The notes beneath the pieces were generated by a model. The model made no database searches. It saw only the letters and a program-made list of their open reading frames with translations, and was not told where the DNA came from. Shown here in pieces: positions 1 through 12,600 of a DNA stretch of 64,000 nucleotides. Position numbers and translations under genes: made by a program. How positions within the stretch are numbered: position 1 is the stretch's first letter; each line of letters starts with the position of its first letter. This DNA comes from Gonatopus flavifemur (taxonomy: Eukaryota > Arthropoda > Insecta > Hymenoptera > Dryinidae), in contig JAFFJZ010000004.1 of NCBI GenBank assembly GCA_018340375.1, positions 28,680,001-28,744,000 of the forward strand, in the 5' to 3' direction.

Positions 1-104
1 ACAAATGGCGGCCCCAGAGTCTTCTATCACGTTCAATTACTCACAGAAGTCTTGTATTGCGAAGTCCTGTATCCGCTATCCAGTGTATATTAGAGATCAG
101 TGAA

Positions 105-165
105 CCAACCTCGCGGCGAGTTTGAATACGGCGAATCTCGCCGCGAGGTTGGCTTCACTACATTT
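105..165. repeat. hairpin CCAACCTCGCGGCGAG
   Basis: CCAACCTCGCGGCGAG and its inverse CTCGCCGCGAGGTTGG flank GCGAAT-type loop sequence. A related hairpin (CAACC, then TCGGCGAATGTCGCCGC-like) lies at 45650-45925, so this is a repeat family end and not a terminator. Confidence 0.7.
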
Positions 166-2159
166 TTCAGTGCATCGATACCTCGTGAAAATGTGGCCAC
201 ATGTGATGGTCAAGGCAATATTTCAACGTCATAAGCATTGCAAAAGTACACATTAGGTAGCTCTCGGCTCCGCTGCAGCGACTGTGATTCCAGATTTGAC
301 ACGGAACCATTACTGTACACCGATGGAATAATACGTGAAGACACTTTTGGAATATTTTTGGAAAAAGCCACCCGACCCACGTGGGTTTTTCTCAAAAATT
401 CTGAGTTTTTCCGGATTTTTTTCATTTTCTTAAACAGTTCTCACGTTTCATTTGAAGTTCTTAGATACTCGATTTGGATTGTAATTTCTTTTGCTGAATA
501 CTTTGAAAATCATTTTTTCTCGTGTTCGCTGTTTTTCTATTTCTTTTTGTTAACAAAACAGTTTATGAATAAAATTGAATAAATAGGAAAGCTTTGAACT
601 CACGCAGTTTATTGAAAATTGTCTGTATGCTGGTTCTTCGTCATTCTTGAATCGTATAAACATCTGAATATAGAATTATTCTGTAAAAAGCATTTACACT
701 GTGAAAATTATAGAAAAATTTGTCCTCTTCCAATGGTAGATTAATTTTGTGGTCGTGATGGACAGAACTGTGTTTTCATCATAAATAAGAAACTTTTTTC
801 AAGGGGAATTCCTTTTGAGGTGTTGAATCCTCCAAAAAGTAAAGTAGTTGTCAAAATCATGGTAAAAGGTTTCAAGGTTTAAGACAATCAGCTTTTTACT
901 TGCCGCCATTAATGGAATAGGGCAGCGATACCAACTACTGAGTCTTTTTCCATGGATCGACGAATCGTGAGACACCTTTGAATGGAATTTCCAATAATAG
1001 AACCTGAAAAATTCGTAGGTCGACACCGCTGGAATAGGGGTTAGTTTGCGCGTCATTAAATTAATAAAATTTAATAATTCATTAGATGAATGACGGAAAA
1101 GTGGAACTTATGTTATATTTTCAATGGATTACTCAGGTTTATTTATTGGATGACGGATAAATTAGGTATCTGTTTTTTAGTTATCCCATTAATAGCGGCT
1201 ATTGTCTTATCCCTCACTGGGGGATCCCTAGTAGGGACTTGATTGCCATTTGTTGGGAAAAACTATGGGGGGTATTAAAACTAAATCAGCTTGCTGGTGA
1301 TAGATTTACTTTGCCATTTTTAGGGTCTCGGACACGCCAAATGATCCAAAGTATCTGTCCGACATAATGTTTCTCGCACTTCATATTCAAATATCTTCTG
1401 ATTGAAGAAGACAGAATATTTCAGTTATAAATTTTATGTTCGCACCAAACGGATGACTTTTCGGGGTTCTCAAAAGAAAACGCCCTAATTTCAAGAATTT
1501 TCCCAAATAAATAGTTGGCAGACTCGGCATGAAGAAGTAATATACAAAGTTACAAGTGAGCGGTAATACCGATACGAAAAGGTCCTGCGCGAGGACTAAC
1601 AAAAAATTGAAGTTTTCATCCAATCAAATACATCCGGCGTAATAATCCTTCGATCTATCAACGTTCGTAACATGAATTTTTGGCATAATGAGCATTCAAT
1701 GTATTGAGGGTCCACCTATCATATCTCTACAATTTTTAGGTAAATATCTAGTTAATTGTATATTAAATTCTTTCCGAAATCTTTTAGAGCGAGTGTGATC
1801 AATTCTGTATATGGGAATTAGTCATGAAAAATTAATTGATAACTTCAAATCAACATACTATCCGGTTTCTATTTGGAAAAGTTTCCGGAAATATGTTACG
1901 TATATGGGTCTATTCGGGTCGTGCACGGGAGCTGCAAAATTTAGAACGAATATGTATCCAGGTTCATCCGCGAGAGATATGGCAATCAGCCACCAAAATT
2001 CTTGTACCCCTCCGAATCGGTATTTTATAGGTTTTCGTACACGACTTTATCCGGGTTCTATCTGGAAAATTTTTGAGAGAATTGTTTTGTATATAAGTCG
2101 TCAGGGAATCTTCAATGCGGTACATTAGGGTACAAACGGTAGGCTACAAATTGGGATAA
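166..2159. other. intergenic DNA; part of a dispersed CCGGGTTCTATCTGG repeat at 1811-2128
   Basis: No gene is recognised. The segment 1811-2128 carries strings (TATCCGGGTTCTATCTGGAA, GGGAGCTGCAAAATTTAGAA) that recur at 32270-32560 and 59380-59760, so its frames of 105 and 64 residues are repeat-derived. Confidence 0.55.
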
Positions 2160-2590
2160 ACCACAGTGGTCCTGAAAGGTCATTAAATGCTTCTAAAATG
2201 GATCCAAAATCGGGTTGTGCTACATGTTTCAAGGTCATTTGTAGCTTCGAAATTCGGAAGAATCAAAATCCCAGCTGCTCCCTTTCTCGAGAAATCGTTG
2301 TTTTCCTGTTTCCAACGTGAATTCATCATTGATTCTGCATTCGTTTGATATCAATACCTGTAAAAGTTGGAACTTTCATTTCATTTCCCTCCGCTAGATG
2401 TCGCGTAGTCGTAAGAGAACTCAGGTAAACCAATTGTCATTAGGTAGACATGTATGTGAATTATAGTACACTACAATGCCCGAAAGGTACTGCTGTCCAG
2501 TCCTAAGAGAATTGATTCTTGTTAACATGGGATATTTAAAATTTCCATTGATATCTCATATGTTTCTATAAAAAGTGAATACTTTGCATG
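2160..2590. repeat. dispersed repeat (relatives at 8280-8780 and 9360-9690)
   Basis: The segment is inverted relative to 9360-9690 and to 8280-8780. Shared landmarks are ATGGATCCAAAATCG, AGCTGCTCCCTTTCTCGAGA, CATCAAACGAATGCAGA-like and GACATCTAGTGGAGGGAAAT-like strings. The ends are unclear and no gene is present. Confidence 0.75.
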
Positions 2591-3648
2591 ACTATTCAGA
2601 AGGTAGATCCGAGTACTGTGCATTTCTCCTTTGTACTTTATGTTTCTGAACTTTGTACGTTGAAAATTGTATCTTTGTGGCTCTCACTGATTTGAGGTTT
2701 TCTTCGTGCGATCTGAATACTTGTCTGCTTCTAGCAAAATATGACACAAAATCAAGAACGATGAAATACAAAAAAAAGTGCCGAATAGTCGAATCGACCT
2801 TCTTCGGCATTCTAGTGATGAAGCTCTGGAGAGCATCAATAATCTCTCACAAACACTAGAAATTCACATCATTCTTGCATACGTTGAAGAGAGTTTGAAA
2901 TTCATACAGCCTAAATAACACATGAACTTCTTGAATATGCTATGATTATTCAGTGAATGTGAAAAGAATGTGCAAATAAGACTATTTTGGATAAATTCGC
3001 CAAGATATTTTATGAAGGTGCATATCACATAATTATTCAAAACAGTCTCATTTGGAGGTTCTAAGCATGTTCGTAGGATTTTCCAAACACGTTCTTAGCA
3101 TTTTTAACCTCTTGTGTTGCTTGGGAGCATTATCATGGATTAAGCTTTTGGTCTTAACAAAGTGGAGAATCAACCTATTGTAAATTTCTCAAGTTCTGGG
3201 TTCGTCACAGAATGAAAACTGTTCAGCCCTGTTTAAGATGCCGGACAGAACCGGGTGGAAAATATCTCGTCTGATCCTGATCGATTTCTGCTTCCTGCCA
3301 GATGATTCCAGATATAACCTGATAAAATTTTAACCAGAGTTTGACAGGTGTTATCGAATTTCATCTGGCTTGTACGTCAAGAGAAAGAATGTTAACCCCT
3401 CATCTTTGAACCAGGGTATCGCAAGTTTCGGCCCAAACGATTTTGGTCAATTCTTGCTTGATTTCTTTCAAACGAGAACATGAGGAAATATCCAATTTTC
3501 AACAATAATATAATTGATCTGTTGAGTTGAAGGATTGTAAGGAGCAGCTTGAATGTTTTCAGATTTTCTTCCATCATTTCGGAAGTGGTTGAACAACGGC
3601 TGAACACAGATAGCCCTGGTTTACAGAAGGAAAGTACCAAAAAAAACG
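2591..3648. other. AT-rich DNA without recognisable features
   Basis: Short frames on both strands have no motif. I see no long inverted repeat. Confidence 0.5.
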
Positions 3649-3951
3649 TTTAAGGTCTAGCTACACAAATCCGTGAACGTGAATGTAAAGAACAGAAGGA
3701 TGAGCAATACGGAAAATTGGCTCTGCGCGCAGCCGTTTATTTTTACGTTTCGCAGGGTGGCGACAAAAATCTCATTTTCAAATTCCCTGAGAATTCCCGG
3801 TTTTCCAGGAGTAATTTTTGTAAATTTCCCTGAGGTTTGTGAACTTTTATATTATGTACAAATAAAATGTTTTCCAACGTTCAAGTATTAATTATTTCGA
3901 CTCAGCAAATAGAATTTTGATGATAAGCATAAAATTTGATAATTTTCATCG

Positions 3952-4778
3952 CACAGTTGAAAATTTTGTGTAAATGTGTTAAAAAATCCGTGTGTCATGA
4001 ATTTTCTGTTAAATATTCAACACAACCACGTGTAACTTCTACAGACAGTCCTTGTGTAATCAGGTCTCAACTGATTTATAATGTGAAATCATTCAAACAA
4101 GTAAAAAAAAGTGTCAAAATGACATGAATCTTATTCAACTCAAGATTGAACAAAAAAATTGTGTTATTCTCAACTACCATGGGGAGATCGCTAGTGGTGG
4201 GAGCTATTTTTTTATCAAACTCCTATGTACGTGTAACTTTAGTAGTCGTCGGAAGAACTATTCATTCATTTTGGTTTTAGCTTTCATTCCAATGGAAATT
4301 CGTTTCCTATATATGTGAATTTGAAGATAGAGTGCGATTTGATATACGCAAAGAAAGTACACTCAATCAAAGGACCGGCAGTGGCTTGAGTGATACAGCT
4401 TCAACATTCGGTCCCGACGATCCATGTTCAATGCTCATTGAAGTACTGTTTTTTTGTCAATTTATTCTTATGCATTGTTTCAACACGAAAAAGTGTGATT
4501 TTCACATTTGATTGATGTAAAAAAATCCATAAATTACACTTTTGAACTGTTGATTCATTCCTTATTTTGGATTTCATTTGACAGTACTTATCTGTTGAAT
4601 TTACACGATCGGAAATTCCAATCAAAATTTTATCAACATCCTTTTGTGTTATATTATTCACATCGAGCTTGAGTTATTAGCTAACACAAATACATTATGT
4701 GATATCGACACAAAAATATGTGTGGACCGTTTGGGACATGTGAAATGTGTTGAATTTAACACAAAATTTCCAACTGTG
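3952..4778. mobile_element. 827-bp non-autonomous element, copy 1
   Basis: The ends are CACAGTTGAAAATTTTGTGT and, inverted, CACAGTTGGAAATTTTGTGT. A second copy of identical length lies at 18021-18847 in the same orientation and differs at few positions. The frames inside (3936-4127, 4124-4318) are not conserved as one frame: in copy 2 an extra A in a poly-A run merges them, so neither is likely a gene. Confidence 0.88.
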
Positions 4779-4787
4779 CGTTGAACG

Positions 4788-5204
4788 TACACGGAGAGAT
4801 ATTGATAGTTAAATTTACTACGTGATTATTGAAACCGAGGAACAGACTGACTTTCCAATGGAATTTACTGTAAAACATTGTAAATGTGATCAGGTGTCTA
4901 CAGAGTAAAAAATTTTGTGTATTTTCAACACATGCGCATGTCCCAAACGGTCCACTCAAAATTCGTTTCAAATATTGATGCAAAGAATGTGTGGAATTGA
5001 CGCGAAAGTGTTAATTTACATTGAAACTCTATCAATTTGATAATTTTTTGTGTTGACTTTCAATACGAATATTGAGTGGACAGTTTTCAATACAAAATTT
5101 TTTACTGCGTATTGTTTCGTCACAGTAAATTCCATTGTAAGTTCAGCCTGTTCTTCGATTACGAAGCACCATAGTAAATTTAATTCTACATATCTCTCCG
5201 TGCA
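4788..5204. mobile_element. foldback with CACGGAGAGATAT ends
   Basis: The arms of about 85 bp (from TACACGGAGAGATAT at 4788 and its inverse ending 5204) share ACTGTAAA, GGAATTTACT and CGAGGAACAG-like stretches. The centre (4905-4960) carries a reversed piece of the end of the 827-bp family, including CATGTCCCAAACGGTCCA. Confidence 0.8.
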
Positions 5205-5564
5205 GAGTTGATATAATAATATAGTTCTGAGTATTTTATATGGTTTATGACACCCACGTCAAAAGTCACCGCGAGTCACACCTAAGATTGCCTAGGAACC
5301 CATATGGAAATCAATGGGTACCCATGAAATTCCCAGAAATTCCCATGTAGATTTCCATGGGACTCACCTGGATTTTTTTGATAGGGATGTAAAAAAAACT
5401 GAGTATTTTACGTGCAAAATCAACTTCTTGCTCTTGAGGAGGGTTAAAGGATCTTACATACATTATACTTCAGAACCCAGGTATATTACGTAAGAAGTTA
5501 CAAAATTACGTAACAAACCCAGCTCTGGTGAAATAAATGACAAAATAAGACTAATACAGTAGAA

Positions 5565-5620
5565 CTCCAATCATCCGAATCGCCGATTTTCACAAATTGG
5601 GAATGTTGGTGGCTTGGACA
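5565..5620 (+). mobile_element. single end of a pogo/Tigger-type element
   Basis: After a TA dinucleotide the sequence reads CAGTAGAACTCCAATCATCC, close to the ends of pogo/Tigger elements, which usually read CAGTAGAACCTCNNTTATCC. No partner end was seen nearby, so this is a solo terminal fragment. Confidence 0.45.
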
Positions 5621-5650
5621 ATCCAACCAAATACTGAGGGAAAATATCTT

Positions 5651-6030
5651 TTAAGGGGATAGCCTGGCATAGAACAAGAAAAGACAAACACCTTTTTTGT
5701 TTTTCATTTCAGAAAAATTACTCTCCAAATTTTTTGGAATGAAAATCCACTCCTAAAGAGTGAAAATACTGCGAGTCCAACAAGAGTGAGATTTCACTCC
5801 TAAAGAGTGAGTTTTCACTCCATAAGAGTGAATTTTCACTCTTTTTCCATATTTGCTGCTGTACCTTGCTCAAACTTTCACATAATTGCACCCAAAAATT
5901 AATTTGAATTCTTCAATATGCGAACAATAAATGCTGCGAATTGCAAAACTATATGCTGAACAGTTGTTTCTGAAATACATCCACAAAAAAGTGCTTGTTT
6001 CTGATGTTTTACACCAGGCTACCTCCTTAA
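5651..6030. mobile_element. TTAA-flanked foldback (TTAAGGGGATAGCCTGGC)
   Basis: The element runs from TTAAGGGGATAGCCTGGC to GCCAGG-like CACCAGGCTACCTCCTTAA, with both ends at TTAA. The arms match for about 70 bp. A zone of roughly 20-bp tandem units (CACTCCTAAAGAGTGAATTT-like) lies inside at 5745-5850. Confidence 0.8.
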
Positions 6031-6754
6031 TCTTTAGAGGACCGGGTGGCTCAAAAAATTTTTCACCATTTCTCCTGTGTTCAACACACCAAATTCCCCC
6101 TGAGGAAAAAGAAAAATGGTGTTTCCCAGGGTGGTTCCTTTTGGGACTGGTCTCGTCCGCTCAAGGTTGATAGATTTTAAATGGTTTTAAAAAGAAAGTA
6201 AGGACCACTTGAATACAGGTGAAAGATTAGCAAGATTTTGATCACCTCCTCCTTGACGTGCACCAATCGAATTCAGGCAAAAATTTTCTAATCGGTTCTA
6301 ATAAGTCTTTTCAAGCAGGGTTATTTCCCAATTTATATGATGAAAGGGAACCCAATAAACATTTTTGTGGAAATCTTACGGGACATAGATATCTCAAATG
6401 TTCATAGGAGATGTATTATGCAACATTGTAAGGCATCTTTTGGATCGCTCCCATGTATCTTTTAGAGTGATCCAGAAGAGGAATTCAGAAATCTTTACTG
6501 GGAAAGTATTCGTGAAAATTTTCGAGAACAACTACAATGCGATTCGTGACTGTATATAAATAAAAGGTTTTCTGGAGGTTTGTTTCATCATTTTTTGTAT
6601 TCTTCTTCCAAACCAAGCCAAATCTCATATGGCACAAAGATATAAATTGGATATCTAAGATATTTCCGACATCCAATGCAGATCCAATGGACGTCAAATG
6701 AATATTAGACGAATATTGGAATATCCATTGAATACTTGATAGATGCCATATTCA

Positions 6755-6905
6755 CTCTCTAAATCCGAATCAGTGAAAAGTACTGAGAATCAGTGAATTC
6801 CACTGACCAACCAGTGCTAAGTCGTCCACTGTGGACGACTTAAGACTGATTCGCCAGTGAAATTCACTGATTCTCTGTACTTTTCACTGATTCGGATTTA
6901 CAGAG
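6755..6905. repeat. 151-bp palindromic MITE
   Basis: Almost the whole segment folds on itself. The arms contain TAAATCCGAATCAGTGAAAA and TTCACTGATTCGGATTTA, and the centre is the palindrome AAGTCGTCCACTGTGGACGACTT (6821-6843, first and last bases shown only in part by the arms). Confidence 0.9.
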
Positions 6906-6944
6906 TAGACGTGCTGTATGAGATCTGTACCCAGATAAAACACG

Positions 6945-7190
6945 ATGGATTTTTTTTCAAGAACAAGAAATAAAATTCTTCAAGAACTCTTTTTGAGGAG
7001 TTCAATGTTTGAGACATTCACGAATCTTATGAGGGTACTTTGAGAATACTTTCAGAATTGTTTCAGTACTCTCACAGGACTCGTTAATGTCTCAAACATT
7101 GAACTCCTCCAAACTCATGTTGAATTCATCAAATTCAAAAAGAGTTCTTGAGCAATTCTATTTCTTGTTCTTGAGAAAGAATTTTTCATG
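6945..7190. repeat. foldback with TCAAGAACAAGAAAT arms
   Basis: The left arm (about 6952-7025) and right arm (about 7080-7185) are inverted and share TCAAGAACAAGAAATA, AAGAACTCTTTTTGA and GGAGTTCAATGTTTGAGACA. The right arm has an extra segment of about 25 bp. The frame at 7087-7281 is a by-product. Confidence 0.85.
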
Positions 7191-7976
7191 TGCTATCAGG
7201 TTATTGACTGATTTTCCAAATTTTTGTGCAGTGAAAGTTACAAACTCACTTTCTATGTTCTACTGGATAAATTTTGGTTAATTATGATTTTTTGAAAAAA
7301 GCACTGAAAGTTGTTTCCTCATCAGAATAGGATTGAATGAAGAGAACAATTAACAATCAACCATTTTTCAATACAGAAAATATCTCAAATTGATTCACTA
7401 GAGGAATACAGATGAACTGTAAGAATTAGGTATTCTCGAAATATTCTAGAAAAATTTTTAAAAATGTGACTGATTATTACAATTCATTTAAATTCCTTTA
7501 GATATCCGCTATTTCCTGTATTGAAAAATTGTTAAATGTTTCCTTCATTCAATTTCATTTTGATAAGAAAAAACATCAAAAAATTATATTTATATATATT
7601 ATTTTCAATGTGAGATTTCCATAAGAATTAGTTGAAAGTTAGGTAAAAGTAAAAAGAAAACAATGGCAATACCGAATCTCAATTTGAAACTCGACTTCCC
7701 ACACATTTCCCTGAGTTTCCAATTTTGTTTTCGAAATTCCATGAGATTTCCCTGAGATTTCCAGAATATTAAAAATCTCTGAGATTTCCCTGATTTCCCG
7801 GTTCTGTCGTCACCCTGGTTTGTCTTCACGAAACTTGTGTAGCTAGACCTTTACAGATGAAAGATTAATTCAAACACAGTGGAAAGAAATATTGAAGAGA
7901 ATAGGGCAATAATACTACTAGGTTCTCGCCAGACTACGGTCCTGGGTTAGCAAATGATACAGATACGAAAGGAATA

Positions 7977-8270
7977 GACACGGGGACAGAAATTCAGCGA
8001 TGGTCACTCTTTGAACCGTAATGATCGCTTTGTCAACCGTCATCTTACTGAAGATAGCTGTTACTGTCTGTAACCTAATAATTACTGTATGAACATCACT
8101 TCCTCTTGTATTGGTGGTAAACGACACTATCAGTATCAAAGGAAGGATGTCGGCACAGTAAACATTACGATTACAGACAGTGATAACAACATTCAGTAAG
8201 ATTACTGTGAATGAAGCGATCATTACGGTTCAAAAAGTGATAATCGCTGATCTATTTCCTCTGTGCAGAG
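7977..8270. repeat. foldback of about 290 bp
   Basis: The arms (about 7977-8100 and 8150-8270) are inverse copies with shared stretches such as TTTGAACCGTAATGATCGCT and CACTGTCTGTAA. The frame at 7918-8223 results from it. Confidence 0.8.
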
Positions 8271-8279
8271 TAAATCGTG

Positions 8280-8780
8280 AATTCACATTAGGGACATGGG
8301 AATGTCAATTTCTCAAAAAAGGGAGCAGCTAGGATTTTCATTCTTTCGAATTTCAAAACTACGGATGATCTGGAAACATACCCCAGAATTTTGAATCCAT
8401 TTTGATGACATTTCATGAGACTTTAAAACCATCGTGCTCGGTAGGGATGCCGACTCTTGAAGGGAATCGATTCTTCTTCATAGGAAAAGTGTTCAGTTTG
8501 CATAGAAACATATAAAATATCAATGAAATTTGATATATCCTACATTAAAAAGAAACGATTCTTCTAAGATTCGACAACACTTCCCTCCGGGTATTCTAGT
8601 GTACTGTGTGTAACAGTGTTGGGATAAAAATTATGGTACATGACGTTCATTGGTCAATTCTCATGTAATAATCAATGACATCTCAAAGGCTATGAGAATT
8701 AACCAATGAACGTCGTGTACCATAATTTTTATCCCAACACTGGTGTGTAATTCACATACATGTCTAACTAATGACAACTG
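8280..8780. repeat. dispersed repeat, copy interrupted by hAT MITE
   Basis: This copy is related to 2160-2590 in inverse orientation and split at 8606-8750 by the hAT MITE and its duplicated target. The flanks on the two sides (TAGTGTACTGTG and AATTCACATACATGTCTA) are contiguous in the 2160-2590 copy. Confidence 0.75.
8614..8742. mobile_element. hAT-type MITE, 129 bp, with 8-bp target duplication
   Basis: The ends read CAGTGTTGGGATAAAAATTA and its inverse, with arms matching for about 50 bp. GTGTGTAA is repeated directly on both sides (8606-8613 and 8743-8750). CAGTGTTGGG-like ends and an 8-bp duplication are the marks of hAT elements. It interrupts a copy of the dispersed repeat shared with 2160-2590. 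Confidence 0.93.
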
Positions 8781-9359
8781 GGGCTTACACTGAAAAGAAG
8801 TATTAGTTGCTGTGATCTAAAGGAATTAGAAAAATAACGTCTCAACTATGTTTTTTTTAGTACTACTTACTAATTTTTATAATACTATATAACCTAAGAT
8901 CAGGTTTGGAATCACTTGATTTTTAATAAACAAAACCATTTTCTACCACTCATTTTGAACACTAAGCTACGCTATAATATTATAATCTGTAAAACTATTA
9001 GAATTGAATCCTATAATATCAAGACCTGTTACCACGTTTCTGCATATAAAAGTATATGCTCTTGAAAGAATCGCACTGACATTGTAGAGAAAAGCATTCT
9101 TGAACATTCCAGTTCCCAAACCACCCGCGATTCAATTCATACAATTTCAAGCAGCAATGCATCCACCTTTGACAAGTTTGATCGACTTACGCGTCTTTAC
9201 TTGTAAAATGAAGGGGACGTGTGCAAAAACAATTGAATATGAGAACAAGCGTGATTACATCAACTATATTCTCTTAGTAGAATCAATTAAATTTTTAGTA
9301 CCTCTCACTAAGCATATTTAGTCGGGACGTTTTAGTCAAAGCAACTGTGAGGGTTTCTC

Positions 9360-9690
9360 TGAGTGTACCTGAGTTCTCTCTTACGAGTACGTGACATCTA
9401 GTGGAGGGAAATGAAACAAAAGTCCTAACCTATACCGGTAGAACAGCTTGTCTAATCAGTCTTGTGAAATTGTCATTATGTGATAGATATCAAACGAATG
9501 CAGATTAAATGATGAATTCACGTTGAAAACGGGTAAACGTCGATTTCTCGAGAAAGGGAGCAGCTAGGATTTTGGTTCTCCCGAATTTCGAAGCTATAAA
9601 TGGCCTTGAAACATGTATCATCACTCGATTTTGGATCCATTTTGGAAGCATTTAATGACCCTTCAGGACCAATGCGAAACAGAACGCTCA
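9360..9690. repeat. dispersed repeat, third copy
   Basis: An inverse copy of about 2165-2460, including CGATTTCTCGAGAAAGGGAG and CGATTTTGGATCCATTTTGG. The frame at 9518-9820 is produced by this repeat. Confidence 0.75.
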
Positions 9691-9699
9691 TATAAGTCG

Positions 9700-12600
9700 T
9701 TGGCCAAATTTGCAAGCGTGAAGAATTGAGATCGAGAACAGTGTTAGCGGGGGAATTATGAAGCTGAAGCAAGCAGACGTAAACTGAACTAATACAAATT
9801 TGAATTCTTTCAAGATACATATTCTCAAAGATTATGATTCGAAAATTTCATTGGTGCCTGTTTCATCATTCTACGACAATTCTACAATGAGCTAGAGTCC
9901 AAGTCAGTGATCCCAGAGGCACCTCCTTTTAGTCGACGTTTGTATTCCACAAGAATACAAAGATACAGTAGGCCCAATGAAATGTGAAACGTTGCGATCC
10001 AAATCCTCAAAACCCACATAGTACTACAAATTTGATAGATTAATGAGGTGTGTGATACATGAATGAAGAGGTGGTAGATTTCATACTATTACATACTGTT
10101 TCTCAGTCATAAAAGTAGCAACATGATTTAGCGCATTCTGAAAGGAAACGAGAAAACAAATGTTTGTTTTGTGATTTCGTCAAAATTTATACGTTACGTT
10201 CGTTCTTTCAAAGAATAAATAATTCATCATCGAATGCCAAATGCGTTACAAAAATGAAACTTAGTGATAAAACGATCTACATCGATAGATTATTGAATAG
10301 TATCTTGATATTTATATTCGTAGGGGGTGTAGACAAATACTTGTACATGATATTTACAGAAAATTTATGTTAATAATATATGACGTTGATGGTTATCAAA
10401 TTAATCCTTATTCAAAAGTAGCTTCAAGAAATATCCATCTCTTATAATAAACTACTTTGTACCTCTTTATAATTGTGATATATCTGAATCTTACTACTAT
10501 TCGCCACAAATTAGACATTACTTAGTTTCAAATAAGGCTTCATATAGAAATCAGAATTTAACATGCCGATCTTCATTTATGCACTAAATCAAAAAAAAGC
10601 CAGTACTGTTTTTTCCGTAAACGAGAGTCAGCATTTTTGAATATTATTTCGAACAGGCAAAAGTTTCACTCTTTTGATGCTATGTGCGAACTAACGCTTG
10701 GTTATAAAATGTTTTATGTTTCCAGTTTGAAAGAGCTCCAGAAGTCTCGAGCACCGATTGTGCAACAAGTTTTCAATATCGATATTGCGCTTGGAATAAC
10801 AATCTAGATCTATTTAAATTTATATACAAAACGCAATCTTATGTGTAAATGTCATTGATGATCATTACAAGTTCACATTCTCTACGTAGTGTTTGCGAAG
10901 GTGTAGCGCCACGGAGTTTCTTGGATTGAAAATCGAATTTGACAATACAACTTTACTCAAATGTATATTGTGAAATCTTCTTCTGATAAGTTATGTTCCA
11001 AATATGTATATTTGTATCGTATTTACATATAGATGATGAATAAACATTTCCTCTATACTCATTAAATAAGCATTGGGAAAATCTTGAATTTTCCAATAAG
11101 ACCTCCATTCAAATTCAGAAACTACACAAAAGAAAGACAGATAAAAGAAGTTCTACACTTTGTTGATCGAACCGTAAGGTTACTGATTCGCTCGTATTAT
11201 ATCGATAAAAAAACTTCTGATTGGCAACATTTTTGGAATGATATCTTTAGGAATACATTTTGTATATATATATACATACACAATATTCAAACCACTTTTC
11301 GATCCATCACATGCGAAGTTAATAGTCAGTGGAAACGCTCCATGAACGCTCTATACTATGAAAAGTTCGATATTCTATTTAGATCTTTCGTTGTTATGTT
11401 TTATGTTTCAAAACGATTGGAGTAGGAAATTAACCTTTGTTGTTTTGTTCTTTACAAATATAACAATGTATTAAATACTGTAACAACGATAAATATTTCT
11501 ATGTCTACATTTGAAACATCGTTTTACCACTACGCATTTAGTTTTTGATATATGATTTTCTCTTCTTCTCCTTCCAATACAAACTACCGAACAAATATAT
11601 TGATGTAAATTAAAGTGCAGTCATATCATTAACCATTAAGAATATTTGATAACCTGTCAGTATTTTCAAGATTTCTGGGAACAATTTAATCAATATTATT
11701 TTCTATCAAGGTGACACTAGCACCGGGATTATGCCATTCCGCTTGTGATGAATTATTCGAAAATACTTGGATAAAATCAAAATACCGCTTTGTACAGCAA
11801 TTTCAGATGCACTAAAAGATTGCTTTACACGTCGATACGTTGATACTGTCGAAGAATTTTCTAATAGTTCTTTCGTAAATGAAATGGTTAGAGTCTCGGC
11901 ATTATAATCCTCCTTCTCGAAAAAAATAACAATGGAAACATTGTATAATAAACTTAGAAAATCTAATCTTAACTGTAGTCTGTCTCATGCACAAGTAAAA
12001 CATATGTACAATGGAACATCGGTTATCCAAACTGAGTTGTTTTATTTTGTCGAGTATGTTAAAACTCATTTTCTCTTCTAAATGATGAACCAGTGCTCCG
12101 AGGGAGATGACTCTTTTTTTCATCACAGAGAATCGATAGTAGGAGAAAAACTCTAAATCTGGATAATCGACATGAGCTTTGAAGAAATTGAATGCTCTTC
12201 AATGCATTAATAATGCATTTTTGAAGAACTTTGAGACATGTAATCTATTTATTCTACCTGTACGTGTATCGTTTCAAGAGTATACTAAGAAGAATAAAGA
12301 AAAAAACCAAAAGCCCTTAACTGTGCGATGAGATCCGAACAAATTAGATTCAAATACGTAAGAGATTCGGTTATATGTCATGATCGAAATAATTATATAC
12401 TTGCTGAGTTTCGATTCATCGCTGGAACGAGAGAATTGTGATCTCGTTGTCTCAGTATCTTATCGTTTTCAATTTAACATGTAAACTCATTATTGAAACC
12501 AACTTCTAATCTTGAGATGCAATATATCTTTTCGCTTGGAACTACAACTCTTCTTCGTTCCTGAATTGCATGATTATTTTATCCTTTGAAACTCAACTCT

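Larger units (their letters stand above)
3649..7853. mobile_element. 4.2 kb composite with AAGGTCTAGCTACACAA ends
   Basis: The left end (TTTAAGGTCTAGCTACACAA at 3649) and the right end (its inverse at about 7834-7853) form an inverted repeat. The similarity continues inside both ends as a GGGTGGCGAC / GTCGTCACCC motif and a zone of TTTCCCTGAG units. Between them are nested the 827-bp element, the 4788-5204 foldback, the TTAA foldback 5651-6030 and smaller hairpins. No transposase is visible. Confidence 0.6.

Noticed and set aside
11084..11425. 113-residue plus-strand frame downstream of spastin
   Set aside because: No recognisable domain, composition follows the AT-rich background, and no splice or neighbouring-exon support was seen.
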